Shown here: piece by piece, positions 40,084 through 50,960 of the stretch
How the letters are laid out: each line of letters opens with the position of its first letter
Position numbering within the stretch: the stretch's first letter is position 1
The notes under the pieces: model-generated
Databases searched by the model: none
What the model was told of the DNA's origin: nothing
The model's input: only the letters and a program-made list of their open reading frames with translations
Source of the DNA: Aphelocoma coerulescens
Taxonomy: Eukaryota > Chordata > Aves > Passeriformes > Corvidae
Reading direction: 5' to 3'
NCBI RefSeq assembly: GCF_041296385.1
Contig: NC_091015.1
Coordinates: 92,240,004 to 92,304,003 of the forward strand
DNA length: 64,000 nt
Translations under genes and position numbers: made by a program

Positions 40084-43000
40084 TGCTGTTTATGGTCTGG
40101 AAGGAATGGTTAACCTATCTCAAGATTTAACAAATTTGCACTAACATGAGCAATATTGATTTGAAAAAAAGTAATATGAATTCAATATTTAAAAGATAAA
40201 CTATGATTTTAAAGGTATATTAACACTGAAAGTACATTTTGACAAATAACATATTTAAGCCCAAAATATAAATGGTTGTGTCAGATAACACAAAAGAACT
40301 ATAACAATATAGATTGAGAAAAAAAATGTGTTTCACTGTACATGTTGCTAACATGTACAAAGACAAACTCATATTGACGTATTTTCTATTAATAAATCCT
40401 ACTGTATTGTGGAGAATCGCTGGTCATAGTGCAGTATGTTTAAACTCAGAAGTTGACTCCATAGAAGCTGCCCAGCTTCACACAGCAAACAGATCCTTGC
40501 CATTTAGGTATTTTAAAAATTAATCAGGTACCTAACTTTCAGCTCTCAAGTTGTTCACTGCCCCCTCCCTCTCCACGAGTTTGATGAGCACAACCTGCTC
40601 TACATCAACCAGCCAAGGGGAAAGATATTTTTGGGAACACCCAGTTCACCCCTAATTATGGCTGCCAAGGGCTCAGCTGCCACCATTAGTAGAGAGAGTT
40701 TATCTGCATCCCTAGAAAAAACGTGAAAACCTCAAGGCTGGTGCCACTGGATAGGAACATGCTGTAAAAAATACGATCTTGGCCACAGGTTACATAGACC
40801 ACAGCCAAGAAACAAAGAGCAAAACATTAATTTACTTGTGCATTGCTGGAAGATCCAGCACACAGTGCATGTAAAGGCTCAGGAATAATTGTTTCCTGGG
40901 TTGCATGAGCTTGCAGAAGCATCTCGCCAAGAGACTTGCAACTCAAATCAGAAATGCTGACTTATTTTTTTATATCTTGGCACAGCACCGGCTGTGCGAG
41001 CCAGTGCATGGCATGTGAGGCTTTCTCATCTCTGTCGCTGTTACTCATCCTCTCCTGCCAGCAGGCAGAAAGAGCTCTGAGTTTAGAGTTATTGCTTGCA
41101 TCATGGGGACGAGTGGGAGAGATGGAGATGGCAATCCAAAGCAGGGGGAGGAAAACAAAAGGGCCTAAAAATGCAGACACTCAGAGTTTGTGCATGGAGA
41201 CAGATCCACAACCCATAATTACTGACAGTGGAATGGACCCACCAAGAGATTTAATGCACCAGGATCTTCAAATATTACCATCAAATTAATGTAACGAACA
41301 TTTAACAGTGGCAGTATGATGCACGCAAAGCTTTATGCTAGAAAAGTGGGGGGAGCAGCAGAGAGAAGTCACAGGTCACCACTGGGCACTTGAGCTTCAG
41401 CCAGCAGATGTTGGGCATGTGGGCAAAGGCTGCTTACTGCTGTGAAGCAGAGGGGAGAGGGATGGCTCTTCATAAAAAACTATAGGTCCAAGCCTTTCAG
41501 ACTAGGTCAAAACAACATCAGGCAGCTAAAACAGAGGCCACTTTTTGCAAACCTGCCCCTTGCCCCACCGTCATCAATGGCAGAGTGGGGTCCCCCTAGC
41601 AGACACATGGACATGGTGCACAAGGGGGACAATCCCATCAAGGGCCCAGCTTGCAAAGGCCCTTTACTCTCAGCTGGACAGTACCTGGTACAGGTGTGTG
41701 TCTGACAGCTGCCAGGGCCAGGGCTGAGCTTGTCGAGCAGCTGCAGCCACTTTCAGTTTGAAGTCCAGTGTTTTCCCTGGAGGACAGCTGGGCACCGACA
41801 TTTGCCGAAGAACTGTGCAGTCTTGGCTCTTTCCCAGCCACTAGGCAGTTTCTAAATAATGGCCTAAAGCCAGTTTCAGACATTTAGGCTGAAAGGGACA
41901 GATTGGAGTTTCATCCCCAGGCAAGCAGGTTGAAGCCTGCAGTTGATACCTGTAAGGAGAGGGGCATCCCCACCTTCCAGGCTGTTTAAAAAACAAGTGA
42001 GAAGAGCTGTACTGGCAATCACACATCTTTTGACAGCCTGGGTTAGGAGCACTTGCTTCTAACTCATGGTCAGCTCTTCCGAGGGCCAAACCAAACAGCT
42101 CCATATAACAAACATTTCTACTTCTTCCTCCCCAGTGCTCCCCCTGGGTTTTGCACCATCTCAACTGGGATCTGTCAGTCAAAAGAGCAGCACACCACAG
42201 CTCTCTGCAAGTCCAGCAAGGCACATGCATGGGTACTGGTGCTAGTCAGGTGCAGAACTCTAGCAGGACACCATGCCAATGCATTATTCTTTAATTCTTG
42301 ATCACACCTGCTTTAGTATTTTTAATGCAATTTAAAAAGCCGTTTCCTTCCTCTGTGAGCATTGGTATCGCTTTGCCAGAAGAAAGTGCATGCTAAACTG
42401 TTGCAACCTGTAAACATTTAGCTTATACCTAATTTCAAAGCCGACAGAAGTCCCTGGAAAGTTTTCCATCAGCTTCACCAGGCCCAAAGTGACAACAGGT
42501 GAAGAATTGGTACAACCTTCTCAAAGGATGTGCACATCAAGGTCACTCTTGCCAGCACATCTGGCAAGAGTGCAACCTTCTAACAGCCAACAGGAGAAAA
42601 AAGGTATTTGCTAGTACCCGTCTGTCAAAATTTACTCTAGAGCCTTTGCCTCTCTGCACTTTTATTTTCACTGCTTTCAGAGCGCGACATGGATAAAAAG
42701 TACTCACAGTGACTGATTGTTGCAGTTAATTTCAGTAGTTGGATGAGTAGTTTCAGATGCTGAAATACCTTTCTTTTCCAAGCAGGTAAAATCTGAAACT
42801 TGCTGCTAAACGTAGGAAAGCAAAATAGCAGTGGTTTGCTGATTACTTATTTTTCACAAATTCTATTAAAATAGTAACTTACATAAGTCTTTTCATTTAT
42901 GCACAGACCATTGGCTATGGGGGCTGATTTTTACATAATTTATTTATTTTACATTAATGTTACATAGGCAGAAATTAAGTAAACATCAAGACAGTAACTT

Positions 43001-43271
43001 GTTTAATAACATCAAGTGTGAAGAGAAAGTTTGTGGCATAGAATTCAGGCTACTGTGTGCAGACACAATCAATTATTACCTCTGTCATCAATGGAAAGAG
43101 AGAGAAAAAAAGCCTCTACCATTTGAAGCCTAACATCTTCTATAGCAAATATAAGTTCATTTTGAAGAAGACTTCTACACTTTTCCTCAGAAAAACAACA
43201 CCAAAACCAACCAACCAAAAAAAACACCACCCCAAAACCTCACGACCTTTTCCTTAAGCTACCCTGGGCTT

Positions 43272-43345
43272 GACTTTTTTATTAGGGTGGTAGGAGGAGA
43301 ATTTCCAGACTTTTTTATTAGGGTGGTAGGAGAAGAGGAGAATTT
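43272..43345. repeat. Tandem duplication, period 36 bp
   Basis: Copy one (43272-43307) and copy two (43308-43345) both read GACTTTTTTATTAGGGTGGT, then AGGAG and a purine stretch ending GAATTT. They differ by a small insertion (GAA) in the second copy. The high identity points to a fairly recent local duplication. Confidence 0.9.
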
Positions 43346-43970
43346 GCACTATATGCAATATTTGAACAATATGTTGTGTTGCTTTTGTTTCTGCCTAAGG
43401 TCTGTGGATGTGGGCAAGAGCACCACCCACTGTAGTGCTGTAGCAGCATTAAGGAAATAAAAATATGCCAAATAGCAGCTGTATTGCCAAATGTGACAGC
43501 CAGCACTTCCAATACCCTGGCTACTACTGCAAGCTTGTCATCATGGGAAACAAAAAAGAGAGTGTCAGCCTCCTGTTACGCAGACACACCAGCACTCAGT
43601 CAAGAGTGAAAAGAGTGAGCTGTATGAAAGCTGCTGGGAAAAGAGAGGCTGCCTGTGGGGTGCCCTCCACTGCAGGGCTGAGTGGGACAAGCTGTGGCAG
43701 GGTGTGGGGCAGCCCTCAGCCTGTGGGAGCACGACAGGCAGGAGGAGGTCAGGGTCAAGGGTGGTTAACAGTGGGCAAAATTGGGCAGCAGCATCTTAGA
43801 TGCCCTTGGCAGGGCACAGGTGCTGGGGCCAAGGACCCAGTGCTGACCAGAGAGTGCTGGGGGTGCTGCAGCTTCAAGGGACTCAGAGCTGACCAGGCAC
43901 CACTGCCTTACACTGCTCCTGCAGCTCAGCCTTTCTGTCTGGCCTTTCTGTCCAGATTTTTGCTTTACTT

Positions 43971-44046
43971 TTAGTTAGAATGGTGTAAGAGGTGACCTCT
44001 TCAGGTTTTTTTTATTTCTGGTCCTTTTTGTAGCAATGTAACACTT
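43971..44046 (+). repeat. Direct repeat, left copy, flanking a CR1 insertion
   Basis: The copy starts TTTAGTTAGAATGGTGTAAG and ends GCAATGTAAC plus a few bases. It matches 44311-44390 imperfectly over its whole length. It abuts the CR1 end at 44047. Confidence 0.75.
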
Positions 44047-44310
44047 CACAGAATCATGGAACGGTTGAAGGGACCTTAAAGATCATTTAGTCCAAATTCC
44101 CTCTCATGGGCAGGGACACCTTCCACTAGACCAGGTTTCTCAGGCCAGCCTGGCCTTAAACACTTTCAGTAATGGAACATCCACAGCTTCTCTGGGCAAC
44201 TTGTTCCAGTGCCTCACCACCCTCACAGTGAAGAATTTCTTCCTAACATCTAATTTAAATCTCCTCTCTTTTAGTTTAATACCACTCCACTTGTCCCATC
44301 ACTATCTGCC
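44047..44310 (-). mobile_element. CR1 LINE 3' fragment
   Basis: The plus strand begins CACAGAATCATGGAACGGTT and continues through GGGACCTTAAAGATCATTTA, GGGCAGGGACACCTTCCACT, ACCAGGTTTCTCAGGCCAGC and CTTGTCCCATCACTATCTGC. This is a typical avian CR1 3' end in reverse orientation. It is 5'-truncated with no ORF. The same 75-80 bp motif lies on both sides, which is unusual for CR1. Confidence 0.93.
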
Positions 44311-44390
44311 TTTAGTTAGAATGGTTTAAGAGGTTACCTTCTGTGTTTGTTTTGTTCTCTTCTGGTTCCTCTGTAATAATGCAACCGTTG
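44311..44390 (+). repeat. Direct repeat, right copy, flanking a CR1 insertion
   Basis: It starts TTTAGTTAGAATGGTTTAAG and ends near ATAATGCAACCG. By eye it shares most positions with 43971-44046, with scattered substitutions and small length changes. Confidence 0.75.
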
Positions 44391-46267
44391 TTATAGTCTG
44401 TTCCTGTTACCAAAACCAGGTGCAAAGCCAATGCTTGCATGTCAGCAACTCAACCTGCTCTTGCAGTCACAGCTTATCTGTAACATGGACAAAAAACCAT
44501 CTCAGTTACTAGATTACATGTTCTGAACAAAATAAAGGGATCTTTAAATATGCATGGTTTGCTGGTGCATTAAAGCACGGGCACAGCTCCCAGCCCTGAG
44601 CCCTGGCCGGGCACACAGCAGGAGGATGTTTGGGCAGGCAGCTGCAGACTGCCCGAGTGGGGAGGCACTGACCACGGGTTACTCCACAATCCCCACCTGA
44701 GGAGAAAGGCTCTTTGCCAGCATATGGACATCTGTAGTGGCTTTTAAGTTATCAGGAGGGGAATGTAAAGTTGGAAACCAGTGAGCAGGAGATTTAACGC
44801 TGCAGTTGTTTATACAGAATAGTGGAGCTATCCTCCCCACAGCTAAGGTCTGTAGTCTGTGGGGTTTTGGCTTTTTTTTTTTTTTGCTTCCATTAATAGG
44901 GCTTAGAGCAGTAATATTTTTGATGCAACCATCTGTGAAATATGTTTTCAATAAGCAAAAAGAAAAGTGGCATTAATAAATATAATTGAAAAATATACAG
45001 TTGGAGACAAATTGGTTTGACTTCCTAAAATGTGATGTATATGTGTAGTTTAAGATAATGATTTAGTTTAACAACACTGTGATGTAAATGCAAATTATGT
45101 ACTCTATTAGACTGTGAAATTCCAGGTCTATCAGCTGTGTATACCATACATAGTTAATTAATGACTGTTCAAATCAGAAAAATTAAGGTTAAAGAGATGT
45201 TAAAAGACAGGAAGATTGCGGAGCTGCTTCATAAAGTGACAAATGATGGCTGTCATTCATCTCATCTCTGACAAGCCACAGTTTAAGTATGATGTTTGTC
45301 TGCTGTATTAACTTTGATTTAAAAAAATAAAACTAGTTTTATAAACCAGAACAACTTCAGTCACAACTAAGCCTGACCTGCTGGACTGAGGAATGTAAAA
45401 AGTGGGAAATGAACTGTGTAGTCTTTTACTGTGTTTCCAATACCATGTCCAGAGATCATGAATTATCCCAGAAAAACTGGGACTTTTTTACTTCCAGGGA
45501 TTTACTCTGTGCCTTGCTGATGGCACTTACTGCCTCTCACAAGACCATCTGTCAAGGCACTGTTGGAACCCCACCGAAAGGCCAACAGTATTTTCCTGAA
45601 ATCCCAGCAAAATGGGAGGAGCTTGAGAAGCAGAACAGCAGTTTTGTGTCTTGTCACAACTGAGCTCCTGATCCTTGCCCCAAGACCTTTGTCCACCCCA
45701 TATAGGGCTAGAAGAGCAGAAAGGGGATGTGACTACCCCAGCCTGCTATTTGAAATAAATCACCTGGGACTAGGAACATCTAAAACTGTCTAATGGCCCC
45801 ATAGCTCAATTTTGTGTGTATGTGTGAGGACTCCAATGGCAATGGGTGCACCATGGCAAAGGGATGAATTCAACTTATTGCATACAAAAAAGTTTTCAGC
45901 CTAATTTTATTCCCCTCAGCACCTCTAAGGGTGTTGAAGCCAGAATTTTATTAGCGACCTCCTTAAATGTACGCACTGCTCCCCTTACTGCCGCTCACAT
46001 CCTTGCAGACTTGACTAGTTCCTGTACCTGGTTCAGTAAGCAAGATATTAAATAGGACCTGAAGTTAACTCAGGCTTAACAAAGTCAAAGCATTTTGATG
46101 TAATGGAGGAGACTTGCAAGGCAAAGATCCTGGGATGGTTTACAGTGCCCCCTGAAAAAAGACATCCCCTTGTCACAGAAAGGGATGAAAGGCAACATGC
46201 CTGCAGAGGAGGCAGAGGTGCACTGAGTCTGCCAGGTCCTTGCACAGCTGCCTGCCAAGCAGGACAT

Positions 46268-46298
46268 GCAGTTTGCTGGACAGGCAGTTTGCTGGACA
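46268..46298. repeat. Short tandem duplication, period 16 bp
   Basis: GCAGTTTGCTGGACA occurs at 46268-46282 and again at 46284-46298, separated by one base. It is too short to interpret. Confidence 0.8.
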
Positions 46299-49200
46299 TG
46301 CATGTCAGTGCCTTTTCTTAGGATAGGAGGCACCAGCGGCTCTTCCTTCCCCAGAGGACATGGGACTGCCAAGGGTTTTGCAGCAGCTTGTCCTCTGGCA
46401 CAGTTGCAGTAATTGGCCACAGCAGGACACCAACAGAGCTTGTCCCATGCCTAGGTCACAATGGAGAGGCACAAGAGCTAAGGAGAGCCATGGGGAAACT
46501 AAGACTTCACTGAGCTCAGATAATGGGACAGGCCAAGATCTGCAAGGGTGTCAAACAAAAATGATATTAATAGCAATCGTGCATTTGTACAGTAATAGTA
46601 AATTCTAATCTTTATAACAATAACAGAATGTTTTAAGCTGCAGACCTTGTCTGGATTTCTCTGGGTTTTAACCCATTTTAGCATTATATGGAAGAATTAT
46701 CCTAGAAACTTTTGTAGCAGCAACTCTGCTATCCATCTTTCTTTGGCCGTCTCAGTATTTATATGTCTTAGCTGAGGTTTTGCTTAGCCTTGCACAATTG
46801 TGTGGTGTCAGCAGCCAGCATGAGCAAAAATACTCATCCAAATACCGGAGGGATAAAGTATTACCAATTAAACAGTTGCTGATTAAGGCATGAACAGCAT
46901 GTGATGAGTGAAGAAAGGAGGACATGAGCTGCATCCAAGGCCAAACTGATACCAGTTACAGAGCATGGATGTGCCCACAAACAAAAGTAGCAGGGACTGG
47001 ATGTTAACTGGTTAGCAGCAGATATGTAAAGGAGATGCTGCATTTTCCCCTCCCTGGAGGGTACCAGAAGAGGATGTTCTGGGCAGAAGGAGCTCTGGTC
47101 TGACATTTCTCAGGCCTGGAAAGCTTAGGCAAGGAAAATGAGCTTAGGTCTGAATGTGTCTGTTCTTCACATGTGTGAGATCTTGCTAAAGCTTCATCAA
47201 AAATCAGGACATGTTGCCAAGTTGTTGGTGTGCAGCACCAAGTATCCAAGACCTGTAAATCGTTGTAGCATCCATGTCTGTCCCAGCATGAAAACCAGAA
47301 GGGGAGTTACTTTTTCCTAGCATGCTTATGACAGTGAGTTTATAGGTGAGGACTTCAAAAATTATTTTAATAAAGTACTGCTTCAGTCAGTTCTCAGCTG
47401 TCAAAGTCACAGAGCTGCTCAATTCTGGTTTTGGTTCACTCTGCTGGAAAAGAAAAATTCCTTGGGCAAATCAAAAAATCATAAGCTTTCAGGAGAGGAA
47501 AATGCCACATGGCATTCCTTCCTGCTGGAATATGATGGGAAAGGACTCAGTAGCCTGTGGAGCAAAAGTCCCGCTGAAGCCTGTTGAAGGCTAATTACAG
47601 CAGAGGGGATGTCTGCAAGGCAAGGAAATGGTGTACTTGATCAGGTGGAGATTTTGCTTTATCCAACCCTTCTTCTTGAGCTCAGTTTTCTAAAAGCAGA
47701 ATGGAAGATTGTTTTCCTATGGCCTGAGGAAGCTGACTCTGATTAGGACAGATGCTTTAAAATACAGACAGAATTCAATGTAGATAGAAGAGATCAAATA
47801 CTGTTGTTCTCATCTGTGTTCTTTATGCTGTTATTATTGCCCCCTGAAAGGATGATGAATGTTCTTTTTATGTGCTTGATAATTGATTTGCATTATTATT
47901 GAATTTCCTTAATGTTGATGGAGATAAGTAGTACAATATGGATTATATTGATTTTTCTGGAAACAGGCTATTTATCTGCAATTTCTATTAGTTCACTGAA
48001 GACATTAATGTCTTACAGTGATAATCAAATAATGCATAACTGGCTTTCTATTGTTTTCAGGCAGCATCAAGAATTAAGTGTGATCAATTCATAAAGTTCA
48101 ATAGACATTGGAGTTTTGTCCTTTATAAAACTGTCTGAAGGGTCTTCATAAAAGCAAAAATGAGATTCTAAGACTGGATTTACATCAGAGGGTGTCTAGA
48201 GCACTTTGTCCTGGGTCAAGTTTAGTTCCAGAAGTCACTTACTCATCCAATCAAAGTCAATAAACATTTTATGTTGCAGGGAGCATCTCTTGTTTTGGAC
48301 TCCACAGATGTGATGTAGGATGGAGGAAAAAGAAGTTCTGAATTAGGACAAACATACATTTTAACTGAGCTTTTCATCTAGATAGGTGCTTTCTGAAAAA
48401 CACATGCACAGGGACTTGTTGAAAAGAGCTTTACAAATTTCAGTAAATCAGTATTACTTTTCAGTCCTGAAGGGAAACTGCGCTCATTAGAAATATCTTT
48501 CTTGCCTGGGTTTGCATGGCAAACTATGAAGAATCTGTATGGCCATATTGCATGCCAGGCTTCAAATCTTATGGCTCACAATCTTTTTTATAGTGATGTA
48601 ACCAAGTTAAATTGTATTTGCCTAATCTAACACCTGTTAGCATAAGAAGACTTGTTTTGTCAAGATATTTTCCAGATGGATTCCTGAAGTGTGTGTATGA
48701 GGGCAGGTTGTTTTACCATGTTGACTAGAGCTTCAATGTCCATTTTGTCCAATAAAATAAGAAAGATAAACCTACAGCATTTGTCAAAATGACAGTTCAA
48801 TTTCTGCATATCATTCCTCCCACTAATTTAGCTCCCATTTTTGTTTATATCTTACACAAGAATAATTTCTTTTTTATGAGAGAACATTTTTCCCTTTATC
48901 CGTTCTAAAGGGTTAAGTAGCTTTTCCATCACTCATAGGAGCATAACTGCAACCTTGAGTTTTCCATAAAAGCCTTTCTTTCCTTCAAGGGCATGCTGAC
49001 TACATTCATCTAATTTTGCTGCTCTGATTTGCATATTAAAGAATTGTTTCTTCTTGCAGAAAAACAGTGTGAGCAAAATCCATGGCTTTTGATGCCAACT
49101 GTAAGCTAGATTAATGTTAGAGAAAATAATTACAGAATCTAAAATAACATATAACGTACTAGAGAACTAACAGGGCAGTAGCTAGTCACAGGGTTAACAG

Positions 49201-49447
49201 CTTGAAGAGAAAGCTCTGCTTCAAAGGCTTTTATCTGCCAACAGATGTCTGTAAAAGAAAATCATCATGAGAATACCACACTGTATCTGTAGAGCAGAGC
49301 TGGGAGGGCATAGATTTCCCACACACAAAACCACATCCCAAACCAAACAAGAATCCCAAAGCCAATACTTGGTGGCAGCATGCAGAACAAATTGAGGATT
49401 TGTAAATGCTGTGGACTCTTCATTTGAGAAGTCCAGGTTTTACACCC

Positions 49448-49735
49448 TGTTACCGCGGGGAAACTGCAACACACATATCAATCAACGAGGCCCGTGGAGA
49501 AGAAATACCTATGGACAGATTCTTGCTAGATGTTTCAGAGATGTTTATTTCTCCAGCCGCATGGCTGGGATCTGCCAAGGAACTGCTACAGTCTGGACCC
49601 AAGGGTCCTTGCCCGCACAGGGAACACAAAACAACCAATGGGGAATGAGGTTGACCAGGGAGTAGGGAAACCCTGTGTCTCCCCGCCAGGGCCCCTTTCC
49701 AAGGACCACATGGCAGGGGGGAAGGGACCCCAACA
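49448..49735 (-). repeat. 3' LTR (sense orientation) of the Y-box retroelement
   Basis: This 288-bp copy is clearly diverged from the other LTR, with roughly one base in seven different by eye (not computed). It keeps a sense-strand AATAAA at 49549-49544 and ATTGG at 49639-49635 (CCAAT on the plus strand). The flank 49442-49447 is ACACCC. Confidence 0.88.
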
Positions 49736-49990
49736 TTTCACCCGTTTATTTTTAACAAAAATAGATTTAAAACTTAACATTGAAAACAACTGGATAAACC
49801 TTAGATAACAAGGACAGTTTCAAAATAAAACAAGCCACCCTCCTGAGTCTTTAAATGTCCAGACAGATTCTCTGGAACATCTTAAGGCTGACAGAAGGGA
49901 GACAGGACTCTCCGGGCATGCTTTGTGGGGAAACTGAGGCAGGAGAGGGTTTCTTCTATTTGTACCTGTTGGAACACTAAACAAAAATAG

Positions 49991-50131
49991 TTAATTTCTT
50001 CCCTCCCCCTTTTCATCCCCCCTCGGCATTGGAGAGGAGTTGTAGGGAAAAAGAATTGTATAGGGAAGCCATGGGGTGAAAAACGGATTAGGAATAAACT
50101 GGGGATGGGGTAAACTTAGGAAAGGGTTCAT
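49991..50131 (-). other. 46-codon open frame overlapping the stop of the cold-shock frame
   Basis: The ATG at 50131-50129 overlaps the TGA (50130-50128) of the cold-shock frame as ATGA. The frame is rich in Pro, Phe and Tyr and ends with a charged MPRGDEKGEGRN before TAA at 49993-49991. It could be the old C-terminal tail thrown out of frame by a one-base change, or chance. I recognise no domain. Confidence 0.25.
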
Positions 50132-50529
50132 ATTGGGTATAGGGTAAAAGGGGAAAGTAGGTAGGGAAGGGTAGGGAAGGGAAGTTGCTGGGATGGATAT
50201 TGTTTATAATTTTGTGCATAACAGCTTCCTTTGACTGGAATACCTCCAGGCCCAGTAACATTTGCTTCTTGTAAACCCTTCTTTCCTTGCACTATATCAA
50301 ATTGTACAACTTCCCCATCTCCTACACTTTGCAAATAATTTTTAGGGTTATTCTTTTGAATAGCAGTTCTGTGAACAAATATGTCCTCTTGGTTGTCACA
50401 TCTTGTTATAAAACCATAATTTTGTTTAACATTATACCATTTTACTATTCCTAAAACCTTAGCTACGGTGATTTTTTTCCATTTTCCAAGTGGCTGCTGT
50501 TTGCTGTCTTGCTGCGTTTTTGCTTTCTT
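50128..50529 (-). pseudogene. Captured Y-box (YBX-family) cold-shock domain frame
   Basis: The minus-strand frame is open for 133 codons between TAA (50532-50530) and TGA (50130-50128). The cold-shock domain covers about 50469-50215. It contains [11 protein letters not shown], an RNP1-like NYGFI, an RNP2-like DIFVH, then [31 protein letters not shown] and [18 protein letters not shown]. This spacing and wording are specific to vertebrate Y-box proteins (YBX1/2/3), which bind RNA and single-stranded DNA and control mRNA packaging and translation. Bacterial Csp and LIN28 domains lack the NVTGPGG...KGS end. The usual Gly before Tyr in RNP1 is Asn here. No ATG lies upstream in the frame, and the long basic/acidic C-terminal islands are replaced by a 28-residue tail. 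In host genes introns split this domain; here it is continuous, so it arose from cDNA. Family identity is secure. Present function is doubtful. Confidence 0.85.
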
Positions 50530-50960
50530 TTACGCTTTCGCTGCTCCCGTGTTGGAATTGCCAGAGCTGCCGGGGCCGTCGGGGCTGCTCGTGCCTGCGC
50601 ACTCTTCCTGGGGTTGCATTTGGTGCCGCGCGGGCTGGGCCAGGCCGCACCGTTCAGCTCCCCATGCCCCGCCGCCTCTGCTCTCAGCTTTGCTGCCGCT
50701 GCCTGGGGCCGTGCCCACGGCTCGGCCGGGCCCCCGAGTGGCACCCCCCCCACTCCCTGCTCCGGCTCACGTTTCAGCTGGGCGTGGCTCTGCTCCACCG
50801 CTGCCAGCCGCCGCCCGCGCGCTGCCCCTCTCGTTCGGGCGCTCACGGGGCTCGCTCCACCACGCGCCGCACAGGGCCAGGCGGGCACTACCAGGTCATG
50901 TCGCTCCTGCCGTGCCTCGCTCCACTGCTGACACTGCAGCTCACGTCGATCCGCCCGCAC
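50463..50960 (-). other. 165-codon Ala/Arg-rich open frame overlapping the CpG-rich block
   Basis: This is the longest minus-strand frame in the element, in a different frame from the cold-shock domain. It is rich in Ala, Arg, Gly and Pro and ends with a Lys/Arg cluster ([14 protein letters not shown]). Several other frames, on both strands, are open through the same GC-rich DNA, so openness means little here. It could be a relic of a captured leader or pure composition. No domain is recognised. Confidence 0.2.
50530..50760 (-). pseudogene. Gly/Ser/Ala-rich leader in frame with the cold-shock domain, ended by a stop
   Basis: This lies in the same frame as the cold-shock domain and is open from about 50760 (ATG at 50718) to TAA at 50532-50530. 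The residues are mainly Gly, Ser, Ala and Pro, for example SSPDGPGSSGNSNTGAAKA just before the stop. Y-box proteins have a low-complexity Ala/Pro/Gly/Ser N-terminal domain of about this length ahead of the cold-shock domain, so this may be the captured N-terminus, now cut by one nonsense codon. Composition alone cannot prove it. Confidence 0.45.

Larger units (their letters stand above)
37117..40105 (+). other. CTNND2: CTNND2 3' untranslated region (end uncertain)
   Basis: Non-coding sequence follows the stop codon and carries T/A-rich and UG-rich stretches. Possible poly(A) signals are AATAAA at 38025, 38608, 38648 and 38808, and ATTAAA at 40078-40083. The character stays UTR-like (T-rich, no repeats) up to about 40.1 kb, so I place the far end there tentatively. 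A shorter transcript ending just after 38025 is equally possible. Open frames inside it are not coding. Confidence 0.55.
40106..49447. other. Intergenic sequence downstream of CTNND2 (first part)
   Basis: This is about 9 kb of mixed composition, locally G+C richer around 41-42.3, 43.6-43.95 and 46.1-46.5 kb. It holds a 36-bp tandem duplication, a CR1 fragment with flanking direct repeats and a short 16-bp tandem repeat. No exon of a known gene is recognisable. In mammals the next gene downstream of CTNND2 is DAP, and none of its coding sequence is visible here. Confidence 0.7.

Noticed and set aside
40500..40725. ATG-less open stretch with an exon-like look (contains LHEFDEHNLLYINQPRGK)
   Set aside because: No convincing splice acceptor and donor pair, no family resemblance, and it lies beyond the CTNND2 3'UTR. 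Chance is the simpler explanation.
49406..49808. Several 60-90 codon frames, with similar ones at 51414-51808
   Set aside because: They are the same LTR read in various frames. The similarity between the two sets is due to the LTR repeat, not to duplicated genes.
49999..50026. Purine-rich run on the element's sense strand as the polypurine tract
   Set aside because: It lies about 260 bases from the 3' LTR, whereas a functional tract abuts the LTR. The sequence next to the LTR (AAACGGGTGAAA) is only weakly purine-rich.
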